64,000 bases of DNA from Mediterraneibacter glycyrrhizinilyticus (GTDB lineage: Bacteria > Bacillota > Clostridia > Lachnospirales > Lachnospiraceae), in contig NZ_JADMSO010000008.1 in NCBI RefSeq assembly GCF_015560805.1, forward strand, positions 1 through 64,000. Direction: 5' to 3'. The notes under the pieces are model-generated. The model was not told the DNA's origin. It ran no database searches and saw nothing but the letters and a program-made list of their open reading frames with translations. Below, in pieces: positions 54,918 to 63,359 of this stretch. Both the position numbers and the translations under genes were made by a program. Within the stretch, counting starts at the first letter, position 1, and each line of letters starts with the position of its first letter.

Positions 54918-55157
54918 ATGGCACAGATTAATTTAAAAAATATTAAAAAGATAAAGAAGAACAGAAACATCATACATGATAAAGTATATACTACTTATAC
55001 GGTATTTAATGCTGATGGTGACCGGTATGTTCAGATAGATACCTATGGTAAAATTGACCGTGAGAATCCGGATAAGATTAGTCAGTCGATTCAATTCGAT
55101 AAACAGACTGCAGAATTTATTGTAGAACTGTTGAAAAAAGAATTTGAAATAAAGTAA
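54918..55157 (+). CDS. Small conserved hypothetical protein
   Basis: 79 aa, no membrane segment. It begins MAQINLKNIKKIKKNRNIIH and has YVQIDTYGKIDRENPDK and SIQFDKQTAEFIVELLKKEF. Proteins of this pattern (AQINLxN, then YLQIDTYGS, then SQSIQFD) occur beside restriction and other defence genes and are often carried in databases under the misleading label methionyl-tRNA formyltransferase; they have none of that enzyme's domains. GAGGAGAGGTGTT precedes the start. Function unknown. Confidence 0.7.
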   Translation: MAQINLKNIKKIKKNRNIIHDKVYTTYTVFNADGDRYVQIDTYGKIDRENPDKISQSIQFDKQTAEFIVELLKKEFEIK

Positions 55158-55286
55158 TCGTTTGGAATTGTCTAAGGCATGTGCAGTTTACCAATCATAC
55201 AACAGCAATCTATAGATTATAAAGATATCACAGAGCGTCTTATAAGGAGACAATGATCAAGTTCCTAACTGTATAGATGTAAGATC

Positions 55287-55556
55287 GTGAATCACCGTTT
55301 TGAACAAGAGGAAAATGATATTATTTGGCGGATAGTTGTCAACACACCTTTTGTTCTAAAAAGTCTTGATTTTATTGGGGGGCTTGGATGGAAGTATAGA
55401 ATTTACACCTTTGGAGGATCGGTAAACATGATGTATGGAATGGCAAGAGATATGAAGTCAGTATTTTTGGACAGTATTTTGGTAAAACGATATCATCAGA
55501 GTTGGATTATCGGAGGAGTTTGCTATGTCAAAAGAAAGAGAAAAAGTAAAGTGTAA
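55287..55556 (+). CDS. Doubtful small ORF before the DUF6794-like gene
   Basis: 89 codons from a GTG with no ribosome site, overlapping the next gene's first 30 bases. The sequence (WRIVVNTPFVLKSLDFIGGL, YGMARDMKSVF) matches no family I know. It may be chance or a remnant. The gap from 55158 to 55286 shows no feature. Confidence 0.2.
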   Translation: MNHRFEQEENDIIWRIVVNTPFVLKSLDFIGGLGWKYRIYTFGGSVNMMYGMARDMKSVFLDSILVKRYHQSWIIGGVCYVKRKRKSKV

Positions 55557-56886
55557 AACAGAATTAGAATTCATTACGGAAGTTGTGGATGAGTGTGTGG
55601 CAAACCTTAAAGATAAAGACAGAGAGCATCTTATTCGTAATCCATATGCAATAGATTATCATTTTTCATATTGTTTATATATCAGAAATCATTACATACA
55701 TAACAGAGATTTCTCTGATGTGGATTTTTGGACTGATCCTGATGATTTGTCATCTGAAATTATTAGAATGATTTTTGCAAAGCTTATTCCCGAATATGAT
55801 TATGATAATCAGTTTATTGAAAACCTGTTTAATGATAAGAGATTCATCCAACTGCGACAGGAATATAGAGCCATTTATGGTGATTATCCAATGACTATGG
55901 TGGAAGAGTATAAAGAAGATATTTCCTTTGAACCTGCATTGTCTATGTCTGAAATTAGAAGTTCGAATAATGTAGATATAGATAAAGAAATTGAGGTTTC
56001 CAGGAAAAATCACGAAAAAAGTTGTGCACATATTGAAAAATTATTGAAGAAATTGGCTGAAAAAGTTTGGAGACTTGATCATCTCAGACAAACAGCAGAG
56101 GAATGTGGTATTGACTATGAGGAATTAATTCCTAAGATTCAGGAAATACAGAAAATATTATTTGAAGATAGAGAGTACATACCGGTTGAAGTTTGCCTGC
56201 TGCCTTATAAAAAGGCTATAGGGCAGAAACGCTACATTGAGTACAGAAGAAGATTGAGTAAATTATTAGAGGAACATCCGAGGTTGATGGAAAAGCTGGA
56301 TCTTTCTTATTTCAATGACAGAGTTTTGGCGAAAGTTGTATTGAAGTATAGATGGTCGTTAGGGGTACTTCCGCAATATCAGGATGATGAGGTGATGGTA
56401 AGATATAGTCTTTCACATAGTGGAGAAGCGATAGAATTTGCATCTAAACGCTTTCAAAATAATCGTGAATGGGCGAAGTTTGCTATTGAACATTCAGCAA
56501 ATGGAACCATCATGTATCTGGATTGTATGAAGCCATATCGTAAAGATAAAGAACTTGTTTACTTGGCGTGTAAAGTAGAAAGATGGAATTTTATCTATGT
56601 TGATAAATCTTATCGAGATGATTTTGAATTGGCAAAGCTTTGCATGGAACAGGGTGGAAATCTCAATACGATTTATGAGTATATGAGTGCAAGGTTGCGA
56701 GGTAACAAGGAACTGGCAATGCTTGATTTACAAGAGGATTTTCCAAATACAGAATACTATTCATCTAAACTTAGAAATGATGATGAAATAGCAGCGGAAT
56801 TGTTTAGACTCCACGGAGCTGATTCATGGGCATGGTATCATATGAGCAAGCGTCTAAAGAAGCAATATAAGATAGAAGAAATGTAG
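55525..56886 (+). CDS. DUF6794-like / DUF4116-repeat protein
   Basis: 453 aa soluble protein. The N-terminal 90 residues (DECVANLKDKDREHLIRNPY, DYHFSYCLYIRNHYIHNRDF) fit the DUF6794 pattern of a small helical domain with an L-x-x-Y-I-R-N core. The middle is charged and helical. The last 170 residues hold degenerate DUF4116-type repeats of about 24 residues (LSYFNDRVLAKVVLKYRW, YQDDEVMVRYSLSHSGEAIE, FQNNREWAKFAIEHSAN, YRDDFELAKLCMEQGG). CGGAGGAG precedes the start. Such repeat proteins are widespread in gut Firmicute accessory regions; function unknown. Confidence 0.7.
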   Translation: MSKEREKVKCKTELEFITEVVDECVANLKDKDREHLIRNPYAIDYHFSYCLYIRNHYIHNRDFSDVDFWTDPDDLSSEIIRMIFAKLIPEYDYDNQFIENLFNDKRFIQLRQEYRAIYGDYPMTMVEEYKEDISFEPALSMSEIRSSNNVDIDKEIEVSRKNHEKSCAHIEKLLKKLAEKVWRLDHLRQTAEECGIDYEELIPKIQEIQKILFEDREYIPVEVCLLPYKKAIGQKRYIEYRRRLSKLLEEHPRLMEKLDLSYFNDRVLAKVVLKYRWSLGVLPQYQDDEVMVRYSLSHSGEAIEFASKRFQNNREWAKFAIEHSANGTIMYLDCMKPYRKDKELVYLACKVERWNFIYVDKSYRDDFELAKLCMEQGGNLNTIYEYMSARLRGNKELAMLDLQEDFPNTEYYSSKLRNDDEIAAELFRLHGADSWAWYHMSKRLKKQYKIEEM

Positions 56887-56922
56887 AGGTGTGGTAAATG
56901 TGAAAGATTAGATTTATGCTAA

Positions 56923-57206
56923 GGAGGAATTGGTCTGTGTAAATTTATGAACTTACAGAAAATTGGATTTCATGAAAGAAGTGGAATGCCTATATCAGAA
57001 GAATATAGAATAGTCGTCTACGCTGGGAAAATTCTGATAATGGATAACTATGGGACGGAAAAAGAGGATGTGAGATTATCTGACGTTGAAATTAGTTGGA
57101 TAGAATGCAGCACAAAAAAATTAAAAGCAACTTTGTAACAATTGATATAGCACGGAAAGATGACGGAGAGCTAATGATCATAGAATTTGGTGATGGTCAA
57201 GTTTGA
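56923..57206 (+). pseudogene. C-terminal fragment of an ATP-grasp protein, frameshifted
   Basis: The first frame reads KIGFHERSGMPISEEYRIVV, LIMDNYGTEKEDVRLSDVEI and WIECSTKKLKATL before a stop at 57136. Another frame then gives SNFVTIDIARKDDGELMIIE and FGDGQV, stopping at 57204-57206. Joined, they match the end of ATP-grasp (R2K-like) proteins with the E-Y-R-x-F/V, F-x-T-I-D-x-A and E-x-G-D-G-Q-V motifs, normally followed by further residues. One-base shift near 57120; the true C terminus is cut by the junction with integrase sequence. Confidence 0.6.
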
Positions 57207-57886
57207 CGATTTCTGATATTGATTTTAAAGAACATACGATCAACATCGATCATCAATTACAGAAAAAGTCAAAAATTGGATATTATATTCAAGAAACAAA
57301 GACAACCAGTGGAATAAGAAAGATACCTATGACTTCGGAAGTAGAGGAAAGTTTTAAGAAAATTATAGAAAAACGAAACCCGCCGAAAGCAGAACCTATG
57401 GTAAATGGAAAAAGTGGATTCTTATATTTTTATAAGGATGGAAGTATCTGTTATTCATTGCAATGTGAGCATTACTTTAAACATATCATTCAGAAATATA
57501 ATAATACCTACAAAGTGCAGATGCCTGTTATTACACTTCATATCTGTCGTCATACGTATTGTTCAAATATGGCAAAATCTGGAATAAATCCAAAAGCATT
57601 GCAATATTTGATGGGTCACTCAGATATCAGTGCAACGCTGAATACATATACGCATGTAAATCTTGAGGATGCCAGAGAAGAAGTCGCCAGACTTCGGATT
57701 GTGCAATTACGATTTTATAACTTAAAATGGCAAGGTGTAAAAACGTGGAATTTACACCATATGTTATACCTTTTGCGGTATAACATATGCCATAACACAT
57801 CAATTTATGCCAGAAAGCAATTTTTTACAGGGGCTTACAAAGCCCGAAATATCAAGAAACACAAGGAAATGCGAGGTTATGTAACA
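57194..57886 (+). pseudogene. C-terminal fragment of a tyrosine recombinase (integrase)
   Basis: Second half of a Tn916-type phage or ICE integrase. It opens mid-domain at LTISDIDFKEHTINIDHQLQ, continues ETKTTSGIRKIPMTSEV, and has the C-terminal catalytic boxes LHICRHTYCSNMA (H-x-x-R), YLMGHSDISATLNTYTHV (H and nucleophile Tyr). The N-terminal DNA-binding domains and the first catalytic Arg are missing. No stop follows the expected end; the frame runs on in frame into the phosphatase gene at 57887, apparently by chance deletion or divergence. It marks the right edge of the island. Confidence 0.8.
57758..57789. repeat. Perfect inverted repeat after the integrase fragment
   Basis: CATATGTTATACC (57758-57770), six-base loop, GGTATAACATATG (57777-57789). 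A second, shorter hairpin GGTGTAAA/TTTACACC lies just before it (57734-57758). Without a T run it is not an evident terminator; it could be part of an attachment or recombination region, or an operator for the following gene. Confidence 0.6.
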
Positions 57887-58363
57887 ATGATAAAAATACT
57901 ATTCATCTGCCACGGCAATATCTGCCGTTCCACCATGTCCCAGTTTGTTTTCCAGGACATGGTCAACAAGCGTGGTCTTTCCGACCACTTTCATATTGAT
58001 TCTGCAGCTACAAGCCGCGAGGAAATCGGGAATCCCCCGCATTACGGGACTGTGAGGAAATTAAAAGAAGTGGGGATTCCGGTGCTTTCTCATCGTGCAC
58101 GTCAGATGACAAAAGCGGATTATCAAGAATATGACTATCTGATCGGAATGGATTCCGCAAATATCCGTAATATGAACCGGATTCTCGGCGGAGATCCGGA
58201 AGCGAAAGTGCAGAAATTACTTGATTTTACAGAACGAAAAGGGGATATTGCGGATCCGTGGTACACCGGAAATTTTGATTTGACTTATCGGGATGTGTCA
58301 GAGGGCTGTGAAGGTTTACTGCATTTTCTGGAAGAACGGGAAGAGGAACTGAAAAAGTGGTAA
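57887..58363 (+). CDS. Low-molecular-weight protein tyrosine phosphatase
   Basis: Cytoplasmic phosphatase of 158 aa, family length. The P-loop ILFICHGNICRSTMSQF (residues 4-20) contains C-x5-R-S with the nucleophile Cys; the catalytic Asp is in DIADPWYTGNF (DPW, about residue 125). The ATG at 57887 with GCGAGG upstream is the true start, although the same frame is open far upstream through the integrase fragment. Codon use returns to the chromosomal pattern, so the island ends just before or at this gene. Confidence 0.92.
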   Translation: MIKILFICHGNICRSTMSQFVFQDMVNKRGLSDHFHIDSAATSREEIGNPPHYGTVRKLKEVGIPVLSHRARQMTKADYQEYDYLIGMDSANIRNMNRILGGDPEAKVQKLLDFTERKGDIADPWYTGNFDLTYRDVSEGCEGLLHFLEEREEELKKW

Positions 58364-58396
58364 AACAATAGAAATAAGGAAAAAAGAGAAGAAAAG

Positions 58397-58466
58397 AAAA
58401 CCGCTTGTGGACAAGATGCAGAATGATCGGAATGGATCATTGCTGTTTGACCGTAAGCGGTTTTTT
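58397..58466. terminator. Bidirectional terminator between the phosphatase and DnaJ-domain genes
   Basis: AAAACCGCTT (58397-58406) pairs with AAGCGGTTTT (58455-58464) around an inner stem-loop (GATCG..TGGATC), with A and T runs on the flanks. It serves both convergent genes. Confidence 0.75.
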
Positions 58467-58477
58467 AAAATTGATAT

Positions 58478-59200
58478 TTATAATGCATATGACAGCAGGC
58501 GTTTCAGGCTGTTGTGAAAATGCCGGTGCTGAGCTTTGTATTTTCTGCGTTCGGTTGTAGAGGCGTTCTGGTTCAGATAAGCATCATATTTTGCAAATAA
58601 TGTGTGATAATCGGCATCTTGATTTTGCCCCCAGCGGACAAGAACCCAATTCATTGTCTCGGGCTGCCAGTATTCCATCGGAATTCCGGCATTTTTCAAG
58701 ATCGTGATATACTGAACAGCTTGTAAAGAAAGATCACTGAGTTGTTCTTCGATTTCCTGTTCCACCCTATCTGTCTTTCCGATTTTTCGCAATATTTTCA
58801 TCGGCAGGCTGGCGCGTCTGGATGCCTGTTCTTCCAGATGGCAGCCTTTATTGACGATCTCATTGAGTTTGCATGCTGCATTCCAATAAGTGACAAAGGA
58901 ATCAGATTCTTTTTTCTCAGCTTTCTTTTTTTCGCGCTCAGGATCTCCGACCGTAAAAGTACGAAAAACCCGTTTTTTTCCACCGCCGAGTTCCAGATCG
59001 TATTGCCTGCGTTTTTCCGGATCGGAAAGTGTGCGATAGGCTTCTAATATTTCCTGCATATATGCGGTTGTATCAATATCATTATGCATATTGGCATCCG
59101 GATGGTATACTTTTGCTAATGCATTTTTTGCGTTTGTTATTTCTTCCAGAGTTGCTTCTCTGGATACTCCCAGAACATGATAATATGTACGAACTGGCAT
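58478..59200 (-). CDS. DnaJ-domain protein
   Basis: 240 aa. The J domain fills residues 1-70: YYHVLGVSREATLEEITNAK, AKVYHPDANMHN with the essential H-P-D, and YRTLSDPEKRRQYDLELGG. There is no G/F region, zinc finger or client-binding domain of classical DnaJ; the rest is a helical domain with KLNEIVNKGCHLEEQASRRA. It probably recruits DnaK to a specific target. AAGGAGGAATC precedes the start on the minus strand; own promoter upstream. Confidence 0.88.
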   Translation of the reverse strand: MPVRTYYHVLGVSREATLEEITNAKNALAKVYHPDANMHNDIDTTAYMQEILEAYRTLSDPEKRRQYDLELGGGKKRVFRTFTVGDPEREKKKAEKKESDSFVTYWNAACKLNEIVNKGCHLEEQASRRASLPMKILRKIGKTDRVEQEIEEQLSDLSLQAVQYITILKNAGIPMEYWQPETMNWVLVRWGQNQDADYHTLFAKYDAYLNQNASTTERRKYKAQHRHFHNSLKRLLSYAL

Positions 59201-59279
59201 GATTCCTCCTTATAATTACGATAGTACTCCCCATATTCAGCAGTTATGCATAAAGGATCGTGCATAAGCTAACTTTATA

Positions 59280-59308
59280 ATTTTACGATACTCTGCAAAA
59301 AAAATCAA
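59280..59308 (-). promoter_or_regulatory. Promoter of the DnaJ-domain gene
   Basis: On the minus strand TTGATT (59303-59308), 17 bases, TAAAAT (59280-59285), about 80 bases before the start codon. Confidence 0.6.
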
Positions 59309-59578
59309 GCATTTAGAAAACCTGATTCGGCGCAACTGTATGAAATTGTGCGAAGCTGTATAAAATATTCATCTAAGGAATCAATCCCTGTGATTTCATG
59401 CCTTTTTCAGGTCTTAACTTTTCAACGCGTTCTTTCAGGTGAAGGTTCTAAAAATTACAATTCCTGATTATATTTGAAAAGAAAGAGTGTGTCTTTGTGT
59501 AGGAAGATATAGAACGGAAAGAAAAGAAGAGGTTTTATATAATTGTATACATGGATGCAACAATTGGGGAGCGGTTTT
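59309..59578. other. Intergenic region upstream of dacF
   Basis: AT-rich gap of 270 bases. A TATAAT at 59537-59542 lies about 40 bases before the dacF start but lacks a good -35. No gene, repeat or RNA element was recognised. Confidence 0.4.
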
Positions 59579-60823
59579 ATGAGGAAGTTTCTGGCGGTAT
59601 TTTTGAGTGTATTGTTGGGAGCGCAAATATGTTTTGGGATACAAGTCGGCGCGGAAGATGCTCCGGAGCCGGATGTTGAAAACCTGAATACGGAGGATGC
59701 AGTTTCGGAAAATCCGAATCCTGTATCCGCAGGACAGGAAATCGAGATCAGCGCGCCGTCTGCGATTCTGATGGAAGCGTCTACGGGAACGATCATCTAT
59801 GAAAAGGATGCGGATACAGCCAGACCACCGGCGAGTGTTACAAAGATCATGACGATGCTGTTGATATTTGATGCACTGGAACAAGGGAAGATTCATCTGG
59901 AGGATGAGGTGAGCACCTCGGAGTTTGCGGCGTCTATGGGCGGATCGCAAGTATTTCTTGAGCCTGAGGAGAGACAGACCGTCGATACGATGTTAAAATG
60001 CATTTCCATCGCAAGTGCGAACGACGCCTGTGTGGCGATGGCGGAGTACATAAGCGGGAGTGAAGAAACATTTGTGCAGCAGATGAATGAGCGGGCGAAA
60101 GGACTTGGCATGGAAAATACCAGATTTGTGAACTGCAATGGTCTGGATGCCAAGGGGCATGAGACCAGTGCGAGAGATATTGCACTGATGTCCCGGGAAA
60201 TGATCACAAAATATCCGCAGATCCAGGATTACTGTATGACCTGGATGGAAAATATCACTCATACGACAAACAAAGGAACGACGGAGTTTGGATTGACAAA
60301 TACAAATAAGCTGGTAAGACAATATGAGTATGCAACCGGTTTAAAAACCGGATCGACCGGGGAAGCAAAGTTTTGTGTTTCGGCAACGGCCAAGAAGAAT
60401 GGAATCGATCTGATCGCAGTCATTATGGCGGCGGAGGATTCGAAGTCGAGGTTTAAAGATGCGGTGAATCTGTTGAATTACGGATTTGGAAAATGTCAGC
60501 TCTATGAGGATACTGAACCGGAAAAACTAAAAGATCTTCCTGTTGACGGTGGAGTGAAAGATACGGTTGCCTTAGAATACAAGGATACATTTACTTATCT
60601 GGATACGACCGGAGCAGATCTTTCGCAGATGACGAAAAAAACAGAACTGAAACAGTCAGTGAAAGCGCCGGTAAAAAAAGGAGCAAAAGTGGGAACTGTG
60701 CATTATTTTCTGGGAGAAAAGGAAGTGGGAAATGTGGAGATCCTGACAAAAGGAGCGGTGGAAAAGGCAGGATTTCTCGACTATTTGAAAGAAAGTTTCC
60801 TTTACTTTATCCGAAAAAAATGA
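59579..60823 (+). CDS. D-alanyl-D-alanine carboxypeptidase (DacF/PBP5 type)
   Basis: Secreted penicillin-binding protein that trims the terminal D-Ala of peptidoglycan peptides, 414 aa. A signal peptide (MRKFLAVFLSVLLGAQICFG) is followed by an acidic linker. The S11 catalytic motifs are PASVTKIM (SxxK, about residues 91-98), SIASANDAC (SxN) and GLKTGSTG (KTG). A C-terminal PBP5-type beta domain ends in a short hydrophobic and basic anchor (FLDYLKESFLYFIRKK). The ATG at 59579 with GGGGAG is preferred over a TTG at 59543, as it starts the signal peptide. Confidence 0.9.
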   Translation: MRKFLAVFLSVLLGAQICFGIQVGAEDAPEPDVENLNTEDAVSENPNPVSAGQEIEISAPSAILMEASTGTIIYEKDADTARPPASVTKIMTMLLIFDALEQGKIHLEDEVSTSEFAASMGGSQVFLEPEERQTVDTMLKCISIASANDACVAMAEYISGSEETFVQQMNERAKGLGMENTRFVNCNGLDAKGHETSARDIALMSREMITKYPQIQDYCMTWMENITHTTNKGTTEFGLTNTNKLVRQYEYATGLKTGSTGEAKFCVSATAKKNGIDLIAVIMAAEDSKSRFKDAVNLLNYGFGKCQLYEDTEPEKLKDLPVDGGVKDTVALEYKDTFTYLDTTGADLSQMTKKTELKQSVKAPVKKGAKVGTVHYFLGEKEVGNVEILTKGAVEKAGFLDYLKESFLYFIRKK

Positions 60824-60878
60824 TAGGATAAATAAGATAATAGGGGATGATTTCACAGAATATAGTGGAGTATAAAAT

Positions 60879-61766
60879 ATGATCGAGATGAGAAAAATTC
60901 TGGCTGCGGGTGCGGTTGCATCTGCAGCTATCTGTGTGGAAAGCATTCGTGAACGCAGACATTTTCGGGTGACACATTATGATCTTGACACGCCGAAGAT
61001 GGAAGCAGACGCGGGCGAGGTGACCATTGTATTTTTAAGTGATCTGCACAATCAGATTTACGGGGCTAATAATGATGTGCTGTTACGGACTGTTGCGGAT
61101 GTGAAGCCGGATGTGATCCTGGTCGGCGGAGATATGCTGATCGGAAAGCGGGATCGTCTTCCGAAACCTGCGCTGACATTTGTGCGGAAGCTTCCGAAGA
61201 TCGCGCCGACGTATTACAGCAACGGCAATCACGAACAGCGGATGAAAGAGAATACAAAAAAATATGGCAATGTATTTGAGCGTTATCAGAAAAAGCTTCG
61301 GGAAGCGGACGTTCGTTTTCTGGAAAATGATTCCGCGGAATTTACAAAGAACGGACTTCGGATCATGCTGACCGGATTGGAACTTCCGATGGAAACGTAT
61401 GAGAAGTTCCGGCATATGGATGTGTGTGGGGAAGATGTGGCTCGACAGGTCGGCACGGCGTCGGAAGGATATTTCCATATATTAATGGCGCATAATCCGG
61501 TCTATTTTTCGGGATATAAAGAATGGGGGGCAGATCTTGTCCTGTCGGGACATCTGCACGGAGGGATCGTGCGGATCCCGGGCTGGCGCGGATGTATCAC
61601 GCCGCAGGCGTTTCCGTTTCCGAAGTATTCCGGGGAGATGACAACGGAAGAAGAACATACGATCATCGTGAGCAAAGGACTTGGGACACACACGATCAAT
61701 CTGCGTTTGTTTAACGAGCCGGAGGTTGTTGTTGTGCATATCCACGGCGGGCACAGGAAGAAATAA
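60879..61766 (+). CDS. Membrane-anchored metallophosphoesterase
   Basis: Calcineurin-like phosphoesterase of the YkuE/YaeI type, 295 aa. An N-terminal hydrophobic stretch (residues 4-20) suggests secretion or anchoring. The metal motifs are in order: FLSDLHNQIYG (D-x-H), VGGDMLIG (G-D), YSNGNHEQR (G-N-H-E), LMAHNP (H) and LSGHLHGGI (G-H-x-H). Relatives hydrolyse lipid or wall precursors such as UDP-diacylglucosamine. 55 bases after dacF, in the same orientation. Confidence 0.9.
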   Translation: MIEMRKILAAGAVASAAICVESIRERRHFRVTHYDLDTPKMEADAGEVTIVFLSDLHNQIYGANNDVLLRTVADVKPDVILVGGDMLIGKRDRLPKPALTFVRKLPKIAPTYYSNGNHEQRMKENTKKYGNVFERYQKKLREADVRFLENDSAEFTKNGLRIMLTGLELPMETYEKFRHMDVCGEDVARQVGTASEGYFHILMAHNPVYFSGYKEWGADLVLSGHLHGGIVRIPGWRGCITPQAFPFPKYSGEMTTEEEHTIIVSKGLGTHTINLRLFNEPEVVVVHIHGGHRKK

Positions 61767-61820
61767 AACAGCATATTTATTTGGAAGAAAGAGAAATGGT
61801 TTCAGGAGGATGAACAGCAC

Positions 61821-62570
61821 ATGGGGATACCCGTAAAACTGGAAGTGTTTGAAGGTCCGTTGGATCTGTTACTTCATTTGATCGATAAAAACAAGATTGA
61901 TATTTACGATATTCCGATCGTAGAGATCACCAATCAGTATATGGAATATATTCGGGGGATGCAGAAAGAAGATCTGAATGTGATGAGTGAATTCCTCGTG
62001 ATGGCTGCGACGCTTTTGGATATCAAGTGCAAGATGCTGCTTCCGAAAGAGATAAATGAAGAGGGCGAAGAGGAAGATCCGAGAAAAGAACTGGTAGAAC
62101 AGCTTTTGCAGTATAAAATGTACAAATATATGGCATATGAGCTGAAAGACCGGCAGTCAGATGCAGAACAGGTATTGTTCAAACAGCCGACGGTGCCGGA
62201 GGAAGTTTTGGCATATACGGAACCGGTGGATCTGGATGCTCTTCTGGACGGATTGACGCTTTCCAAATTGAATCAGATTTTTCAGGATGTGATGAAGCGT
62301 CAGGATAATAAGATCGACCCGGTGCGGAGCAAGTTTGGAAAGATTGAAAAAGAAGAAGTTCCGCTGCCGTCGAAAATGACTTATGTAGAAAATTATGCGA
62401 GAGAACACCGGCATTTTAGCTTTCGGCAGCTTTTGGAAGCGCAGTCGAGTAAGATGCATGTTGTTGTAACCTTTCTTGCGATTCTGGAATTGATGAAGAC
62501 CGGGGCGATCCGGGTGGCGCAGGAAGAGACATTTGGAGAAATCATGATAGACTCTCTGATTGAGGAGTAA
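61821..62570 (+). CDS. scpA: Segregation and condensation protein ScpA
   Basis: Kleisin subunit of the SMC condensin complex that folds and segregates the chromosome, 249 aa. The N-terminal domain binds the SMC neck (VKLEVFEGPLDLLLHLIDKN, IPIVEITNQYMEYI), a helical ScpB-binding middle follows, and the C-terminal winged helix (SKMHVVVTFLAILELMKTGA) binds the SMC head. AGGAGGATG precedes the start. scpB follows 5 bases after the stop. Confidence 0.96.
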   Translation: MGIPVKLEVFEGPLDLLLHLIDKNKIDIYDIPIVEITNQYMEYIRGMQKEDLNVMSEFLVMAATLLDIKCKMLLPKEINEEGEEEDPRKELVEQLLQYKMYKYMAYELKDRQSDAEQVLFKQPTVPEEVLAYTEPVDLDALLDGLTLSKLNQIFQDVMKRQDNKIDPVRSKFGKIEKEEVPLPSKMTYVENYAREHRHFSFRQLLEAQSSKMHVVVTFLAILELMKTGAIRVAQEETFGEIMIDSLIEE

Positions 62571-62575
62571 GATAG

Positions 62576-63190
62576 ATGTCAAAGCAGGCAGAACGGGAAG
62601 ATAACAAAAGGATGGATGAAATGGAAATAAAAAAGCTGCAGGGCGTGATTGAGGCGATTCTGTTTACAATGGGAGAATCGGTGGAGCTGGAGCGGATCGC
62701 GGCTGCGATTGAACATGACGAAGAGACGACACGAAAGCTTATCAACGGTTTGATGGATCAATATGCGGAGGAGGGACGGGGAATCCGGATCATTGAACTG
62801 GACCGTTCTTACCAGATGTGTACAAAAAAAGAGATGTATGAATATCTGATCCGGATCGCAAAGCAGCCGAAGCGGTATGTGCTGACGGATGTTTTGCTGG
62901 AAACGTTGTCGATCATCGCATATAAACAGCCAGTGACGAAGCTGGAGATCGAGAAGATCCGCGGCGTAAAATCGGATCATGCGGTAAACAAACTGGTAGA
63001 GTATGGACTTGTGGAAGAGGTGGGACGTCTGGACGCGCCGGGACGTCCGCTTTTGTTCGGAACGACGGAAGAATTTCTGCGGAGATTCAGCGTACAGTCG
63101 TTGGATGAACTTCCGACATTGGATCCGGTCAGAATGGAACAGTTTAAAGAAGAGGCGGAAGACGAGGCACAGTTGAAACTGGATATTTGA
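62576..63190 (+). CDS. scpB: Segregation and condensation protein ScpB
   Basis: Partner of ScpA in SMC-ScpAB condensin, 204 aa. Two winged-helix domains: the first includes GVIEAILFTMGESVELERIA; the second carries the family signature LLETLSIIAYKQPVTKLEIE and IRGVKSDHAVNKLVEYGLVE, then GRPLLFGTTEEFLRRF. The start at 62576 follows the scpA stop directly; an ATG at 62612 is an in-frame alternative closer to the usual N terminus. Confidence 0.96.
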   Translation: MSKQAEREDNKRMDEMEIKKLQGVIEAILFTMGESVELERIAAAIEHDEETTRKLINGLMDQYAEEGRGIRIIELDRSYQMCTKKEMYEYLIRIAKQPKRYVLTDVLLETLSIIAYKQPVTKLEIEKIRGVKSDHAVNKLVEYGLVEEVGRLDAPGRPLLFGTTEEFLRRFSVQSLDELPTLDPVRMEQFKEEAEDEAQLKLDI

Positions 63191-63239
63191 GTAAAATTCC
63201 ACATGGAATACGGAAAAAGAATATATGAGAATGAAAGGG

Positions 63240-63289
63240 GATTCCGAGACATACCTATGATTAAGGGAGTATGTTTCGGAGTCTTTTTT
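63240..63289 (+). terminator. Terminator of the dacF-scpAB unit
   Basis: GATTCCGAGACATAC (63240-63254) pairs with GTATGTTTCGGAGTC (63269-63283), with G-U pairs, followed by TTTTTT. Confidence 0.8.
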
Positions 63290-63359
63290 GATGAGAAAGT
63301 GCCTGAAAAAGAAAAATAAATACAGATCCTTTTTGGAAAAATGTATAACGGGAAAAAGT

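Noticed and set aside
54918-55157. Methionyl-tRNA formyltransferase
   Set aside because: The 79-residue protein matches a small family often given that label, but it is far too short and has none of the enzyme's catalytic motifs.
23379-57886. Prophage
   Set aside because: No capsid, terminase, portal, tail or lysis gene is visible; only an integrase fragment remains, so a defence island or decayed integrative element fits better.
57203-58363. A genuine integrase-phosphatase fusion protein
   Set aside because: The phosphatase has its own ATG, a ribosome site and full family length; the integrase part is truncated and lacks its first catalytic Arg, so the shared frame is best seen as accidental.
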